Source of the DNA: Hyphomicrobiales bacterium
GTDB lineage: Bacteria > Pseudomonadota > Alphaproteobacteria > Rhizobiales > Beijerinckiaceae
DNA length: 12,794 nt
Reading direction: 5' to 3'
Assembly: GCA_015655535.1 (NCBI GenBank)
Contig: JAATEW010000084.1
Span: 1 to 12,794 of the forward strand
The translations under genes and the position numbers were made by a program. Shown here in pieces: positions 1 to 6,141 of this stretch. Under the pieces are notes generated by a model. The model was given only the letters and a program-made list of their open reading frames with translations, ran no database searches and was not told the origin of the DNA. Each line of letters opens with the position of its first letter. Position 1 is the first letter of the stretch.

Positions 1-557
1 GGGAACTTGTCCCACATTTCGGTTTCGATCAGGCCAGGGCAGACACAGTTCACGCGCACGGGGGCCAGATCGACGGCAAGGCCAAGCGCCAATCCTTCCA
101 CCGCGCAGGCGCCGGCCGTCACGACGGGCAAGCCCTTCATCGGTCTGTGCGCGAGCATGCCGTTGGTGATGGTGTAGGAGCCGCCGGGCGGCAGCTTGGT
201 CGCGCCATGCTTGGCTACGGCGACCGCGCCCCAAAGCCGCGTGGTCATTCTTTCCGCCGCCTTCGCGAGATCAAGATCGGCGAGTGCACCGGGCAGGATG
301 CCCTCCCAATCGCCAGCGGTGAACGCGATGTGATCGAACGCGCCATTGTCCTTGAAGAACTGCGCGACGTTCTTTTCGTCGCGCACGTCAATGACGTCAG
401 CCGTTGCGCCGATGGGTTTCGCGGCCTCGGCGATCTTCTTCGCATCGCGCGAGGCGATCATGACTTTTGCGCCTTCTCTTGCCGCGCCCCGCGCCACGCC
501 AAGCCCGATGCCGGAGCCGCCCCCGATCACCAGCACGCGTTTGTCTTTTAATGTCAT
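1..557 (-). CDS. SDR-family oxidoreductase homologue, 3' end cut by window edge
   Basis: A short-chain dehydrogenase/reductase fold; 185 codons are visible and the C-terminus runs off the left edge. It starts at an ATG (557-555) and begins MTLKDKRVLVIGGGSGIGLG, where GGGSGIG is the Rossmann dinucleotide motif (TGxxxGIG in the family). Further family landmarks are an FTAGD segment where NNAG is usual, and the RVNCVCPGLIETEMW stretch that matches the usual RVNxVxPGxxxTxM. By eye alignment the active site is gone: where YxASKAAVEGL is expected the protein reads VTAGACAVEGL, so catalytic Tyr is Val and Lys is Ala, and the catalytic Ser region reads TITNGML. It may still bind NAD(P) but probably lacks ordinary SDR chemistry. 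It is transcribed divergently from an MmyB-like regulator, a pairing known for that regulator family. The family call is firm; substrate and function are unknown. Confidence 0.88.
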   Translation of the reverse strand, partial: MTLKDKRVLVIGGGSGIGLGVARGAAREGAKVMIASRDAKKIAEAAKPIGATADVIDVRDEKNVAQFFKDNGAFDHIAFTAGDWEGILPGALADLDLAKAAERMTTRLWGAVAVAKHGATKLPPGGSYTITNGMLAHRPMKGLPVVTAGACAVEGLALGLAVDLAPVRVNCVCPGLIETEMWDKF

Positions 558-639
558 CGCAGAACGCCTTTCCAAACTCGACGCGTGCTTTTTCTGCCGA
601 TGTGCTATGATGGTAAAGTAGTGATAGTATACTGGTATA
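558..639. promoter_or_regulatory. Divergent promoter region with TATAC-TG-GTATA operator candidate
   Basis: This short AT-rich gap separates the divergent SDR and regulator genes. It holds a perfect inverted repeat, TATAC-TG-GTATA (628-639), overlapping a second palindrome AGTATACT (626-633). A consensus-like -10 hexamer TATAAT (636-641) overlaps the right arm on the plus strand, and TATACT (631-626) can be read on the minus strand. No good -35 hexamer is visible for either. Such an arrangement suits an autoregulator that represses both genes, but this is inference from position and symmetry only. Confidence 0.5.
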
Positions 640-1485
640 ATGGCTAACAGGATGACCATACCCGTCGTGAATGAAAATCTGCTGGGGGCTTATCTGAAGG
701 ATCGCCGCGCGAAATTGGATCCGACCGCCTTCGGCTTTCCGTTGGAGCGCCGGCGAACGCCGGGCCTCCGACGCGAGGAGGTGGCCCAACGCGCGAATGT
801 CAGCGCCACATGGTACACATGGCTGGAGCAAGGACGGGGCGGTGCGCCATCCGCCGATGTGCTCGATCGCATCTCGCACGCGATGATGCTGACGGACGCT
901 GAGCGCGAGCACTTGTTTCTACTCGGGTTGGGCCGCCCGCCCGAAGTTCGCTATCGCGCGCCCGAAGGCATCACGCCGCGTTTGCAACGCGTGCTCGACA
1001 CGCTGGAATATAGTCCCGCTTTTATTCGGACGGCCACATGGGATGTGATCGCATGGAATAAAGCCGCCGCAGCGGTTTTAACCGATTACAGCACGCTTGC
1101 GGAGGGCCAACGCAATGTGCTGCGCATGATGTTCCACGACTCGCGCATCCGCGCGGCGCAGTCCAACTGGCAAAGCGTTGCGCGGTACGTCGTGGCGTCG
1201 TTCCGCGCCGACGTGGCGCGCGCCGGCGCAGCGCGGAACGTGCAATCGCTTGTCGACGAACTCTGCGCGACCAGTCCCGAATTCGCGGCGATGTGGCGTG
1301 ACAACGATGTGCAGGCACATGGCGGCGGCGTGAAAGTCCTGCATCATCGCACCGCCGGGTCGCTCTCGATGGAATTTTCGGCCTTCGCGGTCGATGGCCG
1401 GCCCGATCTCAACATGGTGATTTACAATCCCGTAACACCTGAGGACGTGGACAAGATCAGAACATTACTCAAATCCCAGCCCTAA
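640..1485 (+). CDS. XRE-family regulator with MmyB-like ligand-binding domain
   Basis: A DNA-binding transcription factor of 281 aa. The N-terminal part (about residues 14-85) is a helix-turn-helix domain carrying the hallmark RRRTPGLRREEVAQRANVS followed by WYTWLEQGR, which is diagnostic of the MmyB-like group. The C-terminal part (about 110-275) matches the MmyB-like PAS-type ligand domain: the segment TWDVIAWNKAA and a conserved AEGQRNVLRMMF region are typical. Members of this family are known to sit next to, and probably control, SDR genes, as here. The start is uncertain: the ATG at 640 has no Shine-Dalgarno sequence and overlaps a possible -10 box, whereas the ATG at 652 (four codons later) would fit a leaderless or nearly leaderless message. 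The ligand is unknown; similar proteins are thought to bind fatty-acid-like molecules. Confidence 0.93.
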   Translation: MANRMTIPVVNENLLGAYLKDRRAKLDPTAFGFPLERRRTPGLRREEVAQRANVSATWYTWLEQGRGGAPSADVLDRISHAMMLTDAEREHLFLLGLGRPPEVRYRAPEGITPRLQRVLDTLEYSPAFIRTATWDVIAWNKAAAAVLTDYSTLAEGQRNVLRMMFHDSRIRAAQSNWQSVARYVVASFRADVARAGAARNVQSLVDELCATSPEFAAMWRDNDVQAHGGGVKVLHHRTAGSLSMEFSAFAVDGRPDLNMVIYNPVTPEDVDKIRTLLKSQP

Positions 1486-1554
1486 CTGCGCCTATGGCGC
1501 CGGCGACTAAGGGATATAGGAACCTTCATCCTGGCTGAACCGCGTTTGATACCG

Positions 1555-1602
1555 CTTTGGTGCATGGCAAGCCCCCGCGCGCACCAAAGGCCGAGCTTGC
1601 CA
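1555..1602 (+). repeat. Interleaved inverted repeats (A-B-A'-B'), possible pseudoknot in leader
   Basis: Within the 183-bp gap between the regulator and the L,D-transpeptidase homologue, two perfect inverted repeats interleave. Arm A CTTTGGTGC (1555-1563) pairs with A' GCACCAAAG (1581-1589), and arm B TGGCAAGC (1565-1572) pairs with B' GCTTGCCA (1595-1602). Connecting segments are 1, 8 and 5 nt. The order A-B-A'-B' gives either an H-type pseudoknot or two mutually exclusive hairpins. A third small hairpin GCCGT-GTG-ACGGC follows at 1608-1620. It ends about 66 nt before the likely start codon at 1669. It could be a cis-acting leader, a terminator without a U-tract for the upstream gene, or a DNA operator. 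Confidence 0.5.
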
Positions 1603-1668
1603 ATCGAGCCGTGTGACGGCAATCTCAGCCCAGCAAGACGTTTAGTACATGCGTGCCGGAGTATGATC

Positions 1669-2361
1669 ATGGACCGTGGAATTGCCGATGCCGGCGAGAA
1701 GGACGAAGGAGCTCGGTCGGAGCTTCTCAACCGCCGGTCGTTTCTGCTTGGTTCCGCAGCCAGTTTCGGCGCGCTGGGGCTCGCCGGCTGCGTGTCAGAC
1801 GACGATCGGCTCCGCGCCGAGGCGGCGAAGCTCTACGGGCCGGTGCCCACCGAGAAATTCCCGATCCCGGCGGTCGATCTCAGCAAGGTCGACCCAAAAT
1901 ATTTTCGTCAGACGGTGCGCTACGCCAGCAATGAAGCACCCGGCACGATTATCGTCGATCCCGGCAATTATTATGTTTACCGCATCGAAGGCGATGGAAA
2001 CGCCACCCGCTACGGCGCCAATGTCGGCCGCTCCGGCTTCCTGTGGAGCGGTGAGGCCTATGTCGGGCGCAAGTCCGAATGGCCCATTTGGACGCCGCCC
2101 AAGGAGATGATCGCGCGTCAGCCGGAGGCGCGCCAATATGCCGGCGGCATGCCGCCAGGTCTCGAAAATCCGCTCGGCGCCCGCACGCTCCACCTCTATC
2201 AGAACGGCGTTTACACGCTCTACACGATCTACAGCACCAGCGACCCAGAGACCATCGGGAGCAACATTACGAGCGGCTGTACCGGCCTTCTCACTCAGGA
2301 CATGCTCGATCTCTATCCGCGAACGCCGGTCAAGACGAAGGTGGTCGTCCTGCCGGCATAG
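1669..2361 (+). CDS. L,D-transpeptidase (YkuD)-family lipoprotein with altered active site
   Basis: A 230-aa exported protein of the L,D-transpeptidase (YkuD) family, which cross-links peptidoglycan or attaches proteins to it. I chose the ATG at 1669 because GGAG (1659-1662) lies 6 nt upstream; in-frame ATGs at 1546 and 1663 are less likely. The N-terminus has a twin-arginine motif NRRSFLLG (Arg22-Arg23), a hydrophobic stretch, and a lipobox LAGC with Cys41, so it should be a Tat-exported lipoprotein. The catalytic domain shows WPIWTPPKEM, the NPLGARTLHLY segment, and TSGCTGL with the nucleophile Cys204. However, the position 16 residues before that Cys, normally the catalytic His of an IHGT motif, is Tyr188 (IYST), and the Arg of GCIR is Gly206. 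It may be an inactive or specialised paralogue. It stands alone, between the regulator and the zinc-finger gene. Confidence 0.9.
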   Translation: MDRGIADAGEKDEGARSELLNRRSFLLGSAASFGALGLAGCVSDDDRLRAEAAKLYGPVPTEKFPIPAVDLSKVDPKYFRQTVRYASNEAPGTIIVDPGNYYVYRIEGDGNATRYGANVGRSGFLWSGEAYVGRKSEWPIWTPPKEMIARQPEARQYAGGMPPGLENPLGARTLHLYQNGVYTLYTIYSTSDPETIGSNITSGCTGLLTQDMLDLYPRTPVKTKVVVLPA

Positions 2362-2445
2362 GCAACGGCGTCAGCCCCCTGCTACCCAAATCGCCGCGCT
2401 TGCCCTAATCTGCCGCCCAACTTCCCAACCGTCACGGATGTCCCC

Positions 2446-2700
2446 ATGGCCGCTCATGTCACGCCGCATTTCCACAATCAGCCCGGCGTCGCCCAGATCC
2501 GCGTCGGCGCCAAGGAATTCATGTGCATCGGCGCTTTGCCGCCTTTCGACCATCCGCATATCTTCATCGACATGGGCGATGAGAACGAGGCCGTCTGCCC
2601 CTATTGCTCGACGCATTATGTTTACGATGCGTCCTTGCATGGCGGCGCCGTGCCGCCGGAATGCGTTTATGTTCCCGAGGTCGAGCCGGAACATAGCTGA
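2446..2700 (+). CDS. CHCC zinc-finger protein (NDUFS6-like)
   Basis: A small soluble protein of 84 aa with the zf-CHCC pattern: Cys27, His36 (in PPFDHPHIFIDMG), then Cys51 and Cys54 in VCPYCSTHYVY. This is the fold of the zinc-binding domain of mitochondrial complex I subunit NDUFS6, and stand-alone versions are widespread in alphaproteobacteria. It presumably binds one zinc ion. A link to NADH dehydrogenase assembly is suggested by family only; nothing nearby in the window belongs to complex I. No strong ribosome binding site is visible. The stop lies 18 bp before the FAD monooxygenase start, so the two are probably co-transcribed. Confidence 0.9.
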   Translation: MAAHVTPHFHNQPGVAQIRVGAKEFMCIGALPPFDHPHIFIDMGDENEAVCPYCSTHYVYDASLHGGAVPPECVYVPEVEPEHS

Positions 2701-2718
2701 ATTCACGCGCATCGCGCG

Positions 2719-3939
2719 ATGACCAAGCCGCACGCGCTCGTCGCCGGTGCCGGGATCGGCGGCCTCACCGCCGCTCTATGCCTTGCACGCATCGGCTGGC
2801 GCGTCACGCTTCTCGAACGCGCGCCCTTGCTCGAAGAGGTCGGCGCGGGCCTTCAGCTCTCTCCCAATGCCAGCCGCATTCTCAAAGATCTCGGCGTGCT
2901 CGCGCGGCTCAAAGGCGCCGCGCTGACGCCCGGCGCGATCAGGATCAGGCGCGGCCGCGACGCCGCCCTCCTGGCGCTTCTGCCGCTCGACAAGGCCGAA
3001 CAGACCTGGGGAGCACCTTATTGCGTTGCCTTGCGCAGCGATTTGCAACGCGCCTTGCTCGAAGCCGTCGCCGGCGTCCCGGAGATTTGCCTCGTCACCG
3101 GAACCACGGTCGCGGGCTTTGCCGCGGCGAGCGAGGGTGTCACCGTCGCCGCCAAGCAAGGCCTCATGAGCTTGCGTTTCGAAGGCACCTGCCTGATCGG
3201 CGCCGACGGCGTGCAATCCTTCGTGCGCAAGCGGCTTCTCGAACCAGCCAAAGATGCCCTGCGCTTTTCCGGCAATGAAGCCTGGCGCGCGCTTGTGCCG
3301 GCCGATCAAGTCGCACCCGACATGCTGCGCCCGGAAACCAATCTCTGGCTCGGTCCGGATGCCCATGTCGTCCATTATCCGCTGCGCGGCGGCGCAATCG
3401 TCAATCTTGCCGTGATCCTCGGCAAGGCCCGCGCGCCGAATATGCAAGCCGATGCCTGGTCGAATGCCGGCGATCCACAGATGATTGCCGCGCGCTTTTC
3501 GAAATGGCATCCGCTATTGCGTGGGCTCATCGCATCCGCGCCTGAATGGCTGATGTGGCCGCTCTTCGAACATGAGCCCTTGTCCGGCTGGACGGCGGGC
3601 CCGATCGCGCTTTTGGGCGATGCCGCGCATCCCATGTTACCGTTTTTGGCGCAAGGCGCGGCGCAGGCGATCGAAGATGCCGCCGCTTTGGCTAATGCGC
3701 TTAAAAAAAATCCCGCCGTCGATATAGCGCTTTCTACTTATGCCGCGGCAAGGCTTGCCCATACGGCGAAGGTGCAAAAAGCTTCGCACCAGCAAGGCGT
3801 GATCTACCACCTGGCCGGCCCGGCAGCCGCGGCCCGCGATCTCACGATCCGTGTGCTTGGGCCGCATCGCATGCTGGCGCGCAACGATTGGATCTACCGA
3901 AGTTCGCAACAGATTGCCAGCCAGCAAGGCTCTCGCTAG
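2719..3939 (+). CDS. FAD-dependent monooxygenase (group A, salicylate-hydroxylase-like)
   Basis: A 406-aa single-component flavoprotein hydroxylase. It has the three signatures of the group: the FAD dinucleotide motif GAGIGG at residues 10-15 with acidic Glu closing the second strand (TLLERA); the GADG motif around Asp163 that touches FAD and NAD(P)H; and the GDAAHPMLPFLAQGAAQAIEDA-type stretch from Asp301, shown here in part, that binds the FAD ribityl/pyrophosphate. Length fits salicylate hydroxylase-like enzymes, which use NAD(P)H and O2 to hydroxylate aromatic or other ring substrates. The substrate cannot be told from sequence. It has no evident Shine-Dalgarno sequence, and its close spacing to the zinc-finger gene suggests translational coupling. 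No aromatic degradation genes are nearby, so a biosynthetic or housekeeping role is as likely as catabolism. Confidence 0.92.
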   Translation: MTKPHALVAGAGIGGLTAALCLARIGWRVTLLERAPLLEEVGAGLQLSPNASRILKDLGVLARLKGAALTPGAIRIRRGRDAALLALLPLDKAEQTWGAPYCVALRSDLQRALLEAVAGVPEICLVTGTTVAGFAAASEGVTVAAKQGLMSLRFEGTCLIGADGVQSFVRKRLLEPAKDALRFSGNEAWRALVPADQVAPDMLRPETNLWLGPDAHVVHYPLRGGAIVNLAVILGKARAPNMQADAWSNAGDPQMIAARFSKWHPLLRGLIASAPEWLMWPLFEHEPLSGWTAGPIALLGDAAHPMLPFLAQGAAQAIEDAAALANALKKNPAVDIALSTYAAARLAHTAKVQKASHQQGVIYHLAGPAAAARDLTIRVLGPHRMLARNDWIYRSSQQIASQQGSR

Positions 3940-4010
3940 TTTTGAGTCGAGGGCGAATGATTCCGGTGCTGCCTCTGGCTGGATGAGCGAACCGAAGCGA
4001 GCTTGACGCC

Positions 4011-4946
4011 ATGGCAGTCTTTGCCGACGAGTCGGATTTCGAAGTACCGGATCTGCGCAGCGCGCATGTCATCGTCATCGGCAATGAAAAAGGCGGGACC
4101 GGCAAATCTACTCTGTCGATCCACATCACGATCGCTTTGCTGAAGGCAGGCTTTCGCGTCGCGACGATCGATCTCGACACCCGCCAGCGCACTTTGACGC
4201 GCTTCTTCGAAAACCGCCAATCCTGGGCGCAGACGGCGCCCTGGGAGGTCGAGCTTCCCTTTCATCATGCGCTCGATCGCGGCTCCTCCGCCAATGTGCA
4301 TGACAATGAAACGATGGAATTCGGCGCCTTCGCCGACGCTATCGCCTCGGTCGAACATGCCTATGAATTCGTGGTGATCGATACGCCGGCCAGCGATTCC
4401 TATCTCATGCGGCTTGCCCATTCACTGGCAGACACGCTCGTTTCGCCGGTCAATGATTCCTATATCGATGTCGATGTATTTTCCCGCGTGCATCATGACA
4501 GAAGCCGCCGCGGCGAGATCGCGCATTATGCCGATCTCGTGCTGGAAGCGCGGCGCAAGCGCCATCTGGTCGATCAAGGCATCATCGACTGGGTCCTGGT
4601 GCGCAATCGCGTCGCCTCGATCCAATCCAACAATTCGAAGCAAATCGCGATCAGCCTCGCGCGCATGTCGCCCGAATTGCAGTTCCGCCCGATGGAAGGC
4701 CTGCACGACCGGGTCATCTTTCGCGAGTTGTTTCCAATCGGCCTCACGGCGCTCGATCCGATCGAAGAAGCCTCGCGTGGCGGAACGCTGTCGCAATCGC
4801 AGCAATCGGCCCGCAAGGAGATCGAAGCGCTGGTCGCCTCTTTGCAATTACCCGAACGCAATGCCGGCATGGCGCATCTTCAAGCACGGCATGTCTGGTT
4901 CGAACGCATCTCGAATTTCTACCGCAACCTGCGAGAGGATATGTAA
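4011..4946 (+). CDS. mipZ: Division-plane positioning ATPase MipZ
   Basis: A ParA/MinD-superfamily ATPase of 311 aa that, in Caulobacter and relatives, forms a bipolar gradient from ParB at the chromosome origins and inhibits FtsZ assembly away from midcell. The deviant Walker A motif NEKGGTGKST (signature Lys27, catalytic-loop Lys32), the DLDTRQRT segment (54-61) followed by FFENR, the Walker B-like VVIDTP (121-126), and the NDSYIDVD and VLRNR-like (VLVRNRVAS) stretches match MipZ closely, as does LHDRVIFRELFPIGLTALD near the C-terminus. The C-terminal about 45 residues continue beyond the minimal MipZ fold (LQARHVWFERISNFYRN). It lies 71 bp after the FAD monooxygenase on the same strand. 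No ribosome binding site is strong; the ATG at 4011 is chosen because the conserved fold begins shortly after. Confidence 0.96.
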   Translation: MAVFADESDFEVPDLRSAHVIVIGNEKGGTGKSTLSIHITIALLKAGFRVATIDLDTRQRTLTRFFENRQSWAQTAPWEVELPFHHALDRGSSANVHDNETMEFGAFADAIASVEHAYEFVVIDTPASDSYLMRLAHSLADTLVSPVNDSYIDVDVFSRVHHDRSRRGEIAHYADLVLEARRKRHLVDQGIIDWVLVRNRVASIQSNNSKQIAISLARMSPELQFRPMEGLHDRVIFRELFPIGLTALDPIEEASRGGTLSQSQQSARKEIEALVASLQLPERNAGMAHLQARHVWFERISNFYRNLREDM

Positions 4947-4978
4947 CTTCCATCCGCCGATGGACTTCTCGGTGCCAA

Positions 4979-5009
4979 AATGTGAAATCCCTCTACGCAT
5001 TTTCACATT
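4979..5009. repeat. Inverted repeat AATGTGAAA-13-TTTCACATT
   Basis: A perfect 9-bp inverted repeat (4979-4987 and 5001-5009) with a 13-nt centre lies 33 nt after the mipZ stop and 19 nt before the next likely start. The arm centres are 22 bp apart, about two helical turns, which fits a DNA operator bound by a dimer. As RNA it would be an AU-rich hairpin with no U-tract, so a weak terminator reading is also possible. A small GC hairpin TCCATC-CGCC-GATGGA (4949-4964) precedes it and may end the mipZ message. Confidence 0.45.
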
Positions 5010-5027
5010 CAGCCCATGCGGGGATCT

Positions 5028-5267
5028 ATGGCAGAGGTTAAATTCCTGAATCGCTCCAGCGCCGCGCCGACCGGCGACTTCGTTGCCATTACGCGCCGCG
5101 TCGCGCCCAACAATACGGTCGTGACCGATATCATCTGCATGAAGAATGGCGCGGCGGTGAAGACCATCACCGACCGGCAATTCAGGCCCGATGCGGCGAT
5201 CGAAGCAGCCCAGGACATAGCCGACGCGCATGATGTCGAAGTGATCTATATGCTCGATTTGGCGTGA
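5028..5267 (+). CDS. Hypothetical protein, 79 aa, unrecognised
   Basis: I do not recognise this family. The small, soluble product has no signal peptide, membrane segment or metal motif (only one Cys). It begins MAEVKFLNRSSAAPTGDFVA and ends in VEVIYMLDLA; the pattern of alternating hydrophobic residues (FVAITRRV, TVVTDIICM, VEVIYML) around a helical stretch (DAAIEAAQDIADAHD) suggests a small alpha/beta fold. GGGGA (5020-5024) lies 3 nt before the ATG at 5028, which is why I prefer it; an in-frame ATG at 5016 has no ribosome binding site. It follows mipZ on the same strand after an inverted repeat. Coding is supported by codon-position GC pattern judged by eye and a clean stop before the repeats. 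Confidence 0.7.
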   Translation: MAEVKFLNRSSAAPTGDFVAITRRVAPNNTVVTDIICMKNGAAVKTITDRQFRPDAAIEAAQDIADAHDVEVIYMLDLA

Positions 5268-5282
5268 TTGGGCGCAAACTTT

Positions 5283-5383
5283 CAGCGCATCATCTTGTCT
5301 GAAAAGTCTGCAACTTTTCGGGATGATGGTTCTCTCAGCGCATCATCTCGACCCGAAAAGTCTGCAACTTTTAGGGATGATGC
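5283..5383. repeat. Two tandem nested-palindrome repeats (REP-like)
   Basis: Two about 47-bp units with a 53-bp period (5283-5329 and 5336-5383) share the opening CAGCGCATCATC and core GAAAAGT-CTGCA-ACTTTT. Each unit is a nested hairpin: in unit 1, CATCATC (5288-5294) pairs with GATGATG (5322-5328) and GAAAAGT (5301-5307) with ACTTTTC (5313-5319), loop CTGCA. Unit 2 has GCATCATC (5340-5347) with GATGATGC (5376-5383) and AAAAGT with ACTTTT. The pair sits exactly between convergent genes, the second unit abutting the stop codon of the minus-strand gene, so it may act as a bidirectional terminator or transcript stabiliser. The architecture resembles dispersed palindromes of Hyphomicrobiales. Confidence 0.75.
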
Positions 5384-5851
5384 TCAGCTGTTCTCGTGCA
5401 ATTCGACGACGGTTTTGGCGAAACGGTTGATCACGGCCGCCCAACCGTTCTCGCTGTTCATGATGGTATAAACAGCCTTCGACTCCTCGGTGAAACCGGC
5501 ATGTTCGAGCCGCACATGGGTGCCGTTCGGCAGCGGCGAGAGCGTCCAGGTCAGCATCGTATCCATGCTATGGCCGAAGCCTTCGACATTGGGCGAGCCG
5601 CCGCGCATCGAATATTGCAGCCGCCAATAGGGCTGCGCATCGATCACCTCACCTTGGAACTGCCCGTCCCAATCGCCGATCGGACCGCTCTTGAAGGTGA
5701 AATGATGGCCGGTCTCGGCCTCGAAATCGCTCGGCATGAACCATTGGGCGATCAGATCCGGATCGGTCAAAGCCTGCCAAAGCACCTCGGCCGGCGGCAC
5801 CAACATGCCCTCAATGACGATCGAAAGCGGTTCGCCTGCACTGTCGCTCAC
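5384..5851 (-). CDS. SRPBCC/AHSA1-family protein
   Basis: A 155-aa START/SRPBCC-fold protein of the activator-of-Hsp90-ATPase-1-like (AHSA1) type. The N-terminal segment IVIEGMLVPPAEVLWQALTDPDLIAQWF is the family signature (strand 1, then the helix with W..LTDP..I.QWF). The later LTWTLSPLPNGTHVRLEHAGF matches the conserved xWxLxxxxxGTxVxLxHxGF, and the C-terminal helix NGWAAVINRFAKTVVELH closes the hydrophobic pocket. Small bacterial members bind hydrophobic ligands; their substrates are mostly unknown. The start is a GTG (5851-5849) with GGAG 7 nt upstream on the minus strand. It is convergent with the 79-aa gene and divergent from the Tad genes, and appears monocistronic in this window. Confidence 0.9.
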   Translation of the reverse strand: MSDSAGEPLSIVIEGMLVPPAEVLWQALTDPDLIAQWFMPSDFEAETGHHFTFKSGPIGDWDGQFQGEVIDAQPYWRLQYSMRGGSPNVEGFGHSMDTMLTWTLSPLPNGTHVRLEHAGFTEESKAVYTIMNSENGWAAVINRFAKTVVELHENS

Positions 5852-6141
5852 GCCTTATCTCCACCTAACTGGCTGCGCCGTCCAGAACCAGCACCATGCC
5901 CTGGGCGGACTTCACGAGCGCCAAGCATCGGCTATGCCATGTTTGGACGTGGCACTCTGGTCCCATTCCCAAACATAGCCAATCGAAACCGAAGTAATGG
6001 CAAAGCGCTTTTCCTTGAACACCGGCACAAGCGACACAAAGAGCGCCTTATAATCAATATTAACCTGAACTTCCGAACGGATTAACGGAAACTTCAGCGA
6101 CAATCCGTAACAGTTTAATCGGAGCAAGCTGGGTTATCGGG
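5852..6141. promoter_or_regulatory. 290-bp divergent intergenic region with inverted repeat and -10-like box
   Basis: No gene is seen between the SRPBCC gene and the first Tad gene. It holds a bulged inverted repeat: GCTAT (5931-5935) plus GTTTGG (5941-5946), with a 5-nt insert, pair with CCAAACATAGC (5969-5979) across a 22-nt centre. A perfect -10-like TATAAT lies at 6049-6054 in an AT-rich stretch on the plus strand, without a -35 hexamer at proper distance; transcription from it would give the tadE-like gene a leader of about 80 nt. Both regulatory readings are tentative. Confidence 0.35.

Noticed and set aside
1488..1500. GCGCC-TAT-GGCGC hairpin as terminator of the regulator gene
   Set aside because: The stem is only 5 bp with no following U-tract, so it cannot be called a terminator with confidence.
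1546..1668. N-terminal extension of the L,D-transpeptidase-like protein
   Set aside because: The ATG at 1546 would add about 41 residues without conserved features ahead of the Tat signal and would run through the structured leader; GGAG is well placed for 1669.
2776..3510. Minus-strand open frame of 244 codons over the FAD monooxygenase
   Set aside because: The opposite strand encodes a protein with all three flavin-hydroxylase motifs; this frame is a shadow.
5268..5471. Plus-strand open frame of 67 codons after the 79-aa gene
   Set aside because: Its first half is the translation of the tandem palindromes and the rest is antisense to the SRPBCC gene.
6047..6105. CtrA-type boxes (TTAA-N7-TTAA) in the Tad promoter region
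   Set aside because: TTAA-like half-sites are present at the wrong spacing (8 or 16 nt), so no full site can be claimed.
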